Source of the DNA: CAZXFG01 sp964640515
GTDB taxonomy: Bacteria > Patescibacteriota > Patescibacteriia > Magasanikbacterales > GWA2-37-8
Direction of reading: 5' to 3'
Length of the DNA stretch: 11,254 nt
Assembly (NCBI GenBank): GCA_964640515.1
Contig: CAZXFG010000028.1
Span: forward strand, 1 to 11,254
Within the stretch, counting starts at the first letter, position 1. Each line of letters starts with the position of its first letter. The position numbers and the translations under genes are program-made. Positions 7,246-11,254 of the stretch are shown one piece after another. The notes below the pieces were generated by a model. It was not told where the DNA came from, ran no database searches, and worked only from the letters and a program-made list of their open reading frames with translations.

Positions 7246-7629
7246 TTAAATATGTTCCAAGCCGCTTCCTTTATCAAATGTCCGGTTTCTTTTTTCTCTA
7301 GGCAATTCAACCGTATTTTTTAATTGCTGTCTCGCTTCTTTTTCATGCTGAAATTGCTCTTCTTGGCGCGCCCAACGCATCAATCTTTTGCCTACTTCAA
7401 ATATTTTTTCCAGTTGCCATTTTTCTTTTCCGGAAACGGTTTTTTCAGTCCAGTAAATCCAAAAATCCTGCATCATTTTTGGCGAGTATTTATTTTTAAA
7501 AGGTCCCATTTGCTCGGCCAGCGCCCGGGTGTCCAAAATCTTGGTTTGCCTGGGCTTTTTCGGTTTTGGCTGAAGCAGAGCGATGATGGCATCCAATTTT
7601 TCTATGATTGTTTGGGAAGTCGCGTCCAT
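7246..7629 (-). CDS. 127-residue protein with a phage replication-like YWTE/RLxxW segment
   Basis: Soluble, basic protein. It begins with an amphipathic helix (residues 5-20, ending LLQPKPKKPRQ), followed by a core at about 48-90 with YSPKMMQDFWIYWTE, KWQLEKIFEVGKRLMRWARQEE, and a charged tail. The spaced 'Y-S/P...F-x-x-Y-W-T-E...K-x-F-x-x-x-x-R-L-x-x-W' pattern resembles the C-terminal segments of some phage and Bacteroidetes replication-associated proteins, from memory only. The ATG lies 18 bases after the MEMO-like stop, and a possible promoter overlaps the end of that gene. No Shine-Dalgarno. The long antisense frame here is Phe-rich and looks like a shadow. Function unknown; confidence is in it being a gene, not in its role. 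Confidence 0.75.
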   Translation of the reverse strand: MDATSQTIIEKLDAIIALLQPKPKKPRQTKILDTRALAEQMGPFKNKYSPKMMQDFWIYWTEKTVSGKEKWQLEKIFEVGKRLMRWARQEEQFQHEKEARQQLKNTVELPREKRNRTFDKGSGLEHI

Positions 7630-7641
7630 ACAGGCATATTT

Positions 7642-7671
7642 ACAATATTACAATACGAAATTCGCGGTCAA
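7642..7671 (-). promoter_or_regulatory. Possible promoter of the 127-residue gene
   Basis: On the minus strand TTGACC (7671-7666) is followed after 18 bases by TATTGT (7647-7642); TAATAT (7650-7645) is an alternative -10 at 15 bases. The -35 lies in the last codons of the MEMO-like gene, and initiation would be within about 10 bases of the ATG at 7629. Weak match; read-through from upstream is an equal alternative. Confidence 0.3.
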
Positions 7672-8439
7672 ATAACCCACTCCGAAAGGACTCTCATAAG
7701 CATGGGATTTGTAGGTATAGTTGATGCCCTGTAAAATTCCCATTAAGATTAAAAATGAACGGAAACCGCATTCAGCGGCATCGCGAACAAACTGCTGTTT
7801 CAATTGGAGCATTCCGGCAAGATTATGGTGTTCCAATAACTCCTGTATTTTTTTATCAAATTCCGGCCCGGCGGATTGGAATCCGGCCGGAGAGTCATTA
7901 TTAAGCGCGTGGGAGAGGTCGCCAGAAGCGATCACGGCGATTCGTTTGTTGCTGTTCATTATCTGTTCTTTTATCAAATAGCCGAAATCCACATGAGTTT
8001 TCCAATTCAGGTCGCAAAAGCCCACGGGCACGATACTGACATTTGGCAAATGAGCGGTTAGAAATATAAGGGGTATGGCCGCGCCATGGTCAATGAGCTT
8101 TTCGCTAATCATGGTGGCGGGAATATGCTGTCGGGTGGTGGCTTCGCGAATCTTGTAGGTCAAGCTCATCTCGCCCCGGAATTTTATTTTAGTCGCCAGA
8201 TCTCCAAATTCACGGAAGTCGGTTTCGTATTCTAAAAAATTATTCAGAGTGAAAGCATCGGTAAAAAAACTGCCGTGGGGAGAAATGATCAGAATCGTAT
8301 CCGGAGAAGAAAGGTATAATTCCTCTTCCAGTTTTTCCAACGCCTTTTTGGTTTTTTCCACTTTCTTGATGGTCTCTTTGCCGATCGTGGGGATGAGCAG
8401 GGGAGGGTGGGGAGAAATGGCGGCAAAAACAAGTGACAT
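7648..8439 (-). CDS. MEMO1/LigB-like class III extradiol dioxygenase-family protein
   Basis: Cytoplasmic protein of 263 residues of the MEMO / LigB fold group (class III extradiol dioxygenase-like; related to 'AmmeMemoRadiSam system protein B'). Candidate metal or active-site residues are in family positions: SPHPPLLIP (9-17, H11), ISPHG (52-56, H55), DHGAAIP (117-123, H118), ASGDLSH (171-177, H177) and AECG (222-225). Bacterial relatives often occur with an AMMECR1-domain protein and a radical SAM enzyme; neither is in this window. It starts 21 bases after the stop of the carboxypeptidase gene, without a Shine-Dalgarno, in a very AT-rich gap, and is probably co-transcribed with it. Substrate unknown; true dioxygenase activity should not be assumed. 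Confidence 0.85.
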   Translation of the reverse strand: MSLVFAAISPHPPLLIPTIGKETIKKVEKTKKALEKLEEELYLSSPDTILIISPHGSFFTDAFTLNNFLEYETDFREFGDLATKIKFRGEMSLTYKIREATTRQHIPATMISEKLIDHGAAIPLIFLTAHLPNVSIVPVGFCDLNWKTHVDFGYLIKEQIMNSNKRIAVIASGDLSHALNNDSPAGFQSAGPEFDKKIQELLEHHNLAGMLQLKQQFVRDAAECGFRSFLILMGILQGINYTYKSHAYESPFGVGYLTANFVL

Positions 8440-8460
8440 ATTTTTTTATTAATTTATAAC

Positions 8461-10674
8461 TTATTGGCTGTTGGTTATTTTTACTTTCCCCGTAGAAATC
8501 CATTGGGCCAAATTATGCGGTTCTTCAAATCGTTTGGCATAATCGGGGTCTCCCATAGTGATGATAATATATTCTTTTTTATCAACCCGAGATTGCACCA
8601 GCATCGCCATATTTGAGCCGCTGTCTTCCAGATAACCGGTCTTGCTGGCTAGAATGCGGTAGTTACGGCCGGAACGGGACAGTAAATCGTTGGTGTTTGT
8701 TATTTTGTGAGTGGCGATTTTATTCTTATTTAACACCTCTGTGAAGCTGTAGCTGATCTGAAATAGCGTATCTTTTATCGTGCTATCGGTCAATACCTTG
8801 GTAAAAATTTTTAAAAAATCGCGCGGAGTGGATTTGTTTTCCTCGTCAATTCCCGTGACATCAACTATGCTTGAGCTGTCCGCGCCCCATTTCTCCAAAA
8901 GTCCATTCATTGCCATTACAAAATCATCCTCTCCCAAAGAGGTGGCTTGAGCGACCATGCGGGCCGTATTATTAACTGAACGAACCAGCATGGCATTGAA
9001 CAAATCTTTGTTGCGAATTTTTTCTCCGTTTTGAAGTTGCAGGACATTGCCTTCGGCCCCATGTTTCGCGTCATCGTAAGCGGTTGTTTTCAGGAAGTCC
9101 AATTTTTGTTCCAGAGCTTCGTAAGCGGTGAGCAATTTGGTAAAGGAAGCCATGGGCCGGCGGGTATCAATATCCTTTCCGGAAATAATTCGTCCGCTGG
9201 GATATTCGGCCACCAAATAAGCCGGGATTTTTGATTTATACAAATCTTCCACCAATGATTCGCTGTCTCCCAAAAATTTATTCTTAGCGGAAATCAAATT
9301 AGCGTTGAGAAAAATTGATTCACCTTGGGGGATGGCGGCCAGCACTAAGTCGCCGACCGTTATAATATTGGATTTTTTGTATCCCATGCCCGCGAAAGTA
9401 TCTCCATCGGCAATATGGCGTTTTTTATCATTTTCTATGACATAAACCCGATTACTGCCGGAAGATTTGACCAGCGTGCCGTTTTTAAAACCCAGAGGAA
9501 GAACTGAAACTTCATACTGCCTCAAATCGCTTAATTTTTTCTTTTCCGTAACCATGTTTTTATAATTCACTTCAGCCACTTTTTTATCTAACAGGGGGTA
9601 TAGCTTATTGTCCTTCAGTAAATAATAAGTATTGCTGTCGGTAATTCTAAAAATAACACCTTGCGGAGCTTTGGTTTCAACCGTGATTACCTCTCCGCGT
9701 TGATAATTAGCGACTTCATTTTCTTCCACTTCCACCACTTCCTGGGGATTATAACCCAATTTTCTGACCACTTCTTCGGATTCAAACGGCCGGAGAGTGT
9801 CATAATCCAACAGATAAGTTTGGGTCGGACTTTTCAGAATGGAATAATTGGCAAAAGATATCTCCGGACCGATGGTGTAGTTGCTTAAATCGCTTCCACC
9901 GACAGTAATTACCATTTTAGGATCAGCCCGGGTAAGCAAGGCGCTTTTGTTGGCAAATTTGCGGCGCTGGTCGTTTTGGATAAGCCAAATATCATCTTGG
10001 TCTACGGCTTTCAACAATGTTCCATCGGGGTAAAATTGGCTAAACCAGGTATTCCAGATGCGCCAAAAATTTTTATTGCCGTGTAAATGCGGAGTATAGG
10101 TATAAAGAAAAGCCGTAGCCCAGCTTTGCGGGGTCACTTCGGTATTATCAATTCTGATGGGAGTGTCTTTCTTTTTGACAAACGATATATCCCTATTGTC
10201 ATAATACCAGCGCATCAAACTGGCCGTGTCATCCACTTGTTTGGCAAATCCTTTATGCTTCTGCACACTCGGGTCAGAAAGAAAACACCCATCGCAAACC
10301 GCATAACCCGTAGCCCAATCCAATTGTTTTTGAGTGGGTTGGTCATCGGTAATTAAGCTTTGTTCTTTTTGCAAAGTGACCAATAAAAATTTAGGGTTGA
10401 TTTGGTTGGCTATTGCGGCGTTATATATGATATCGGCCGCCGGTTTTAACATGCCGTCTATATCCGTGTCCTGATATTTGCGAAGATAACTGCCTTTGTC
10501 ATCCAAAAATTTTTGGATGTCATTGCGCGTCCAAGAACCCAAGTCCCGCATTTCCGTATCGGAAATGATAAAATTGGGATTAAAATCAGTTTGCGCCAGC
10601 GTTATGGCGGGAGCAAAAATCAGACTAAAGATATTGATAAATACGGTAAAAAAGGCAAATTTATGTTTTGTCAT
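8461..10674 (-). CDS. Exported lysozyme-like / D-Ala-D-Ala carboxypeptidase (S11) fusion
   Basis: A 737-residue cell-wall protein. Residues 1-27 are a signal peptide (hydrophobic core FAFFTVFINIFSLIFAPAI, then LAQ). Residues about 38-215 look like a lysozyme-fold muramidase or transglycosylase: IQKFLDDKGSYL, AADIIYNAA, INPKFLLVTLQKEQSLIT with E104 as candidate catalytic Glu, ATGY, then C127-DG-C130, perhaps a disulfide. About 218-455 hold four diverged repeats of roughly 55-60 residues, best seen in the last: VYVIENDKKRHI...GMGYKKSNIITV...IPQG. Residues about 475-735 are a penicillin-binding-type S11 carboxypeptidase with all three motifs: SFTK (510-513, nucleophile S510), SVN (566-568) and KTG (678-680). 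It would trim pentapeptide stems outside the membrane and perhaps cut glycan strands. No Shine-Dalgarno precedes the ATG. The S11 call is firm; the lysozyme call is moderate. Confidence 0.93.
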   Translation of the reverse strand: MTKHKFAFFTVFINIFSLIFAPAITLAQTDFNPNFIISDTEMRDLGSWTRNDIQKFLDDKGSYLRKYQDTDIDGMLKPAADIIYNAAIANQINPKFLLVTLQKEQSLITDDQPTQKQLDWATGYAVCDGCFLSDPSVQKHKGFAKQVDDTASLMRWYYDNRDISFVKKKDTPIRIDNTEVTPQSWATAFLYTYTPHLHGNKNFWRIWNTWFSQFYPDGTLLKAVDQDDIWLIQNDQRRKFANKSALLTRADPKMVITVGGSDLSNYTIGPEISFANYSILKSPTQTYLLDYDTLRPFESEEVVRKLGYNPQEVVEVEENEVANYQRGEVITVETKAPQGVIFRITDSNTYYLLKDNKLYPLLDKKVAEVNYKNMVTEKKKLSDLRQYEVSVLPLGFKNGTLVKSSGSNRVYVIENDKKRHIADGDTFAGMGYKKSNIITVGDLVLAAIPQGESIFLNANLISAKNKFLGDSESLVEDLYKSKIPAYLVAEYPSGRIISGKDIDTRRPMASFTKLLTAYEALEQKLDFLKTTAYDDAKHGAEGNVLQLQNGEKIRNKDLFNAMLVRSVNNTARMVAQATSLGEDDFVMAMNGLLEKWGADSSSIVDVTGIDEENKSTPRDFLKIFTKVLTDSTIKDTLFQISYSFTEVLNKNKIATHKITNTNDLLSRSGRNYRILASKTGYLEDSGSNMAMLVQSRVDKKEYIIITMGDPDYAKRFEEPHNLAQWISTGKVKITNSQ

Positions 10675-10694
10675 AGTTTTTTAATTACAGGGAT

Positions 10695-10705
10695 ATTATA
10701 GCACA
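10695..10705 (-). promoter_or_regulatory. Extended -10 promoter of the carboxypeptidase gene
   Basis: On the minus strand TGTGCTATAAT occupies 10705-10695, a perfect TATAAT -10 with the TGn extension. No good -35 lies 16-18 bases upstream (TTATTC at best), as extended -10 promoters allow. Initiation near 10688 leaves a leader of about 14 bases before the ATG at 10674. The same 11 bases recur in the promoter at 11196-11206. Confidence 0.65.
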
Positions 10706-10729
10706 TAATCCTATGGTGAATAAAGGGGC

Positions 10730-10758
10730 TTTACAAATAATTGGAATAGTGTTTTAAT
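10730..10758 (+). promoter_or_regulatory. Predicted sigma70-type promoter of the zinc-ribbon gene
   Basis: TTTACA (10730-10735) and TTTAAT (10753-10758) with a 17-base spacer. Initiation near 10765 would give a leader of about 40 bases that contains the C5/G5 hairpin and the ribosome binding site. It is divergent from the carboxypeptidase promoter, the two -10 boxes being about 50 bases apart. Confidence 0.5.
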
Positions 10759-10772
10759 GCCAATAACAATAA

Positions 10773-10797
10773 CCCCCATTAGAGGGGGGAAGGAAGG
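10773..10797 (+). promoter_or_regulatory. Leader hairpin and ribosome binding site of the zinc-ribbon gene
   Basis: CCCCC (10773-10777) can pair with GGGGG within the G run 10784-10789 over loop ATTAGA. The Shine-Dalgarno AGGAAGG (10791-10797) follows at once, six bases before the GTG at 10804. Whether the hairpin only precedes the site or influences access to it cannot be told from the sequence. Confidence 0.5.
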
Positions 10798-10803
10798 TGC
10801 GTC

Positions 10804-10977
10804 GTGGAATTACACGATATCTATCCGGGTCGGATGACACTAAAAAAACTCAAGAAAGACGAGAGGAGGAGGTGGAAAAACTTCGCGAGAGGGCATGTGG
10901 TGTGGATGTGTCCGAATTGCGGTGGTCGCAACACGAGGGGAGAGAAATGCTGGAAATGCGGCAAACACAGACCATGA
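10804..10977 (+). CDS. Small zinc-ribbon protein, 57 residues
   Basis: Very basic short protein with a C-terminal zinc ribbon: CPNC (residues 36-39) and CWKC (49-52), each followed by Gly, spaced by nine residues including NTRGEK. Four cysteines so arranged are a classical metal-binding knuckle pair. The N-terminal half is helical and Lys/Arg-rich (KKLKKDERRRWKN). GTG 10804 is chosen because AGGAAGG lies six bases upstream; ATG 10834 in the same frame would give 47 residues and has no ribosome site. The overlapping plus-strand frame 10797-10994 lacks any recognisable pattern and is rejected. It is the only gene here ending in TGA, and its DNA is G- and purine-rich, unlike its neighbours. A nucleic-acid or ribosome-binding role is possible, but the function is unknown. 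Confidence 0.72.
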   Translation: MELHDIYPGRMTLKKLKKDERRRWKNFARGHVVWMCPNCGGRNTRGEKCWKCGKHRP

Positions 10978-10990
10978 AAGGGGTGAAGAG

Positions 10991-11074
10991 ATGAACAAGA
11001 ACCTAGCCCTGGTTATTCCAGGCATAAGGTGGCGCACCGATGAACACTGTTCGCGCTACCTGTCTTTTTCCTAA
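10991..11074 (+). CDS. Possible 27-residue ORF after the zinc-ribbon gene
   Basis: ATG 10991 to TAA 11074, 14 bases after the zinc-ribbon stop, with a good Shine-Dalgarno-like AAGGGGTG (10978-10985) five bases before the ATG. It starts MNKNLALVIPG, mildly hydrophobic, then becomes polar. Its second half lies over the hairpin at 11027-11069, so it is either a translated terminator region, a leader-peptide-like ORF or chance. No family recognised. Uncertain. Confidence 0.3.
   Translation: MNKNLALVIPGIRWRTDEHCSRYLSFS
11027..11069 (+). terminator. Terminator-like hairpin after the zinc-ribbon gene
   Basis: AGGTGGCGC (11027-11035) pairs with GCGCTACCT (11053-11061), nine pairs including one G-T. 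The loop has a short inner stem, GAAC (11042-11045) with GTTC (11049-11052). It is followed by TGTC and five Ts (11065-11069). This fits an intrinsic terminator for the short transcript starting near 10765, but it could also be a structured RNA element since the 27-residue ORF crosses it. Confidence 0.55.
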
Positions 11075-11108
11075 AATCCTTTTTGGGTAAAGGACGAGGG
11101 AACAAAAT

Positions 11109-11129
11109 CCGCGCGAGCGGTGTTTTTTT
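11109..11129 (+). terminator. Second short terminator-like hairpin
   Basis: CCGC (11109-11112) and GCGG (11117-11120) close a GCGA tetraloop of the stable GNRA type, followed two bases later by seven Ts (11123-11129). A run of As just upstream could pair with part of the T tract. The stem is short but GC-rich. It may back up the hairpin at 11027-11069, or end an RNA lying between them; 11075-11108 also has a weak TCCT/AGGA, ATCC/GGGT fold. Confidence 0.5.
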
Positions 11130-11195
11130 ATTATCATTATTTCATCTTTTTCCATATTGTTTATAATAAAAATCACACTGGTAATTTTTGTAAAC

Positions 11196-11206
11196 TGTGC
11201 TATAAT
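11196..11206 (+). promoter_or_regulatory. Extended -10 promoter of the gene entering at the right edge
   Basis: TGTGCTATAAT (11196-11206): perfect TATAAT with TGn extension and no convincing -35. Initiation near 11213 gives a leader of about 30 bases before the ATG at 11244. The 11 bases are identical to the promoter of the carboxypeptidase gene. Confidence 0.6.
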
Positions 11207-11225
11207 TTTGAGTGATAAATAAACA

Positions 11226-11241
11226 AATAAGCAGGCTTATT
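11226..11241 (+). promoter_or_regulatory. Hairpin holding the likely ribosome binding site
   Basis: AATAAG (11226-11231) and CTTATT (11236-11241) form a six-pair stem over loop CAGG (11232-11235). The only Shine-Dalgarno-like bases before the ATG at 11244 (AAGCAGG, 11229-11235) lie in the 5' arm and loop. The stem is AU-rich and weak. Confidence 0.45.
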
Positions 11242-11243
11242 TT

Positions 11244-11254
11244 ATGATTAAAAA
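11244..11254 (+). CDS. Start of an unidentified gene, cut by the window end
   Basis: Only ATG ATT AAA and two further bases are visible (M-I-K). The call rests on the extended -10 promoter at 11196-11206, a leader of plausible length and a Shine-Dalgarno-like AGCAGG eight bases upstream of the ATG. Product cannot be named. Confidence 0.45.

Noticed and set aside
7324..7734. 136-residue plus-strand frame opposite the 127-residue gene and the MEMO-like 3' end
   Set aside because: Phe-rich composition typical of an antisense shadow; the minus-strand frame has normal protein composition and operon spacing.
10797..10994. 65-residue plus-strand frame overlapping the zinc-ribbon gene
   Set aside because: No recognisable motif; the frame seven bases on has the CxxC pair and the better-placed ribosome site.
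10741..11129. 4.5S SRP RNA, tmRNA or RNase P RNA in the right-hand G-rich region
   Set aside because: GGGGAAGGAAGG recalls the SRP loop, but the rest of the SRP core is absent, and the coding frame with CPNC/CWKC explains the region better; no tmRNA or RNase P signatures are seen.
1..11254. CRISPR array, tRNA genes or insertion sequence
   Set aside because: No regularly spaced direct repeats, no cloverleaf with CCA-side signals and no transposase frame were found on either strand by eye.

Overview
The window looks like a piece of a streamlined, AT-rich bacterial genome, most probably a Candidate Phyla Radiation / Patescibacteria member (inference). Supporting points are the tight gene packing with overlapping genes, the scarcity of Shine-Dalgarno sequences, almost exclusive use of TAA stops, a cell-surface glycan cluster beside core translation genes, and a very long exported protein that fuses a lysozyme-like region, repeats and a D-Ala-D-Ala carboxypeptidase. 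TGA is not used as a sense codon in any well-supported gene, so the standard bacterial code fits. No species can be named from the sequence alone.

Layout. (1) Positions 1-683, plus strand: the 3' part of rplM (L13) and complete rpsI (S9), the usual L13-S9 operon, closed by an elaborate branched terminator at 695-819. (2) 818-4138, plus strand: a promoter and a three-gene surface-glycan operon (MOP-family flippase, GT4 and GT2 glycosyltransferases). (3) 4135-7123, minus strand, convergent with the previous operon and sharing stop-codon bases with it: def, fmt, an O-antigen-ligase-like membrane protein and a previously hidden 55-residue acidic protein, read in that order. def-fmt are separated by 13 bases, and the fmt end overlaps the ligase start. 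(4) 7137-7244: a second branched stem-loop of the same architecture, between def and the gene upstream of it. (5) 7246-10674, minus strand: the exported muramidase-like/carboxypeptidase fusion (first in transcription order), a MEMO/LigB-family protein and a 127-residue protein resembling a phage replication-associated segment. (6) 10684-11254, plus strand: a G- and purine-rich accessory region with a promoter, a 57-residue zinc-ribbon protein, a possible 27-residue ORF, two terminator-like hairpins, and the promoter and first codons of a further gene.

How the genes fit together. The flippase, the two glycosyltransferases and the ligase-like protein are the export, assembly and transfer parts of a cell-surface polysaccharide pathway, split over two converging operons. 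def and fmt are the deformylase and formyltransferase of N-formyl-methionine metabolism. The large carboxypeptidase acts on peptidoglycan outside the membrane.

The least ordinary things are the two branched stem-loops of like design but unrelated sequence, the zinc-ribbon gene with its structured leader and trailer, and the muramidase-like/carboxypeptidase fusion.
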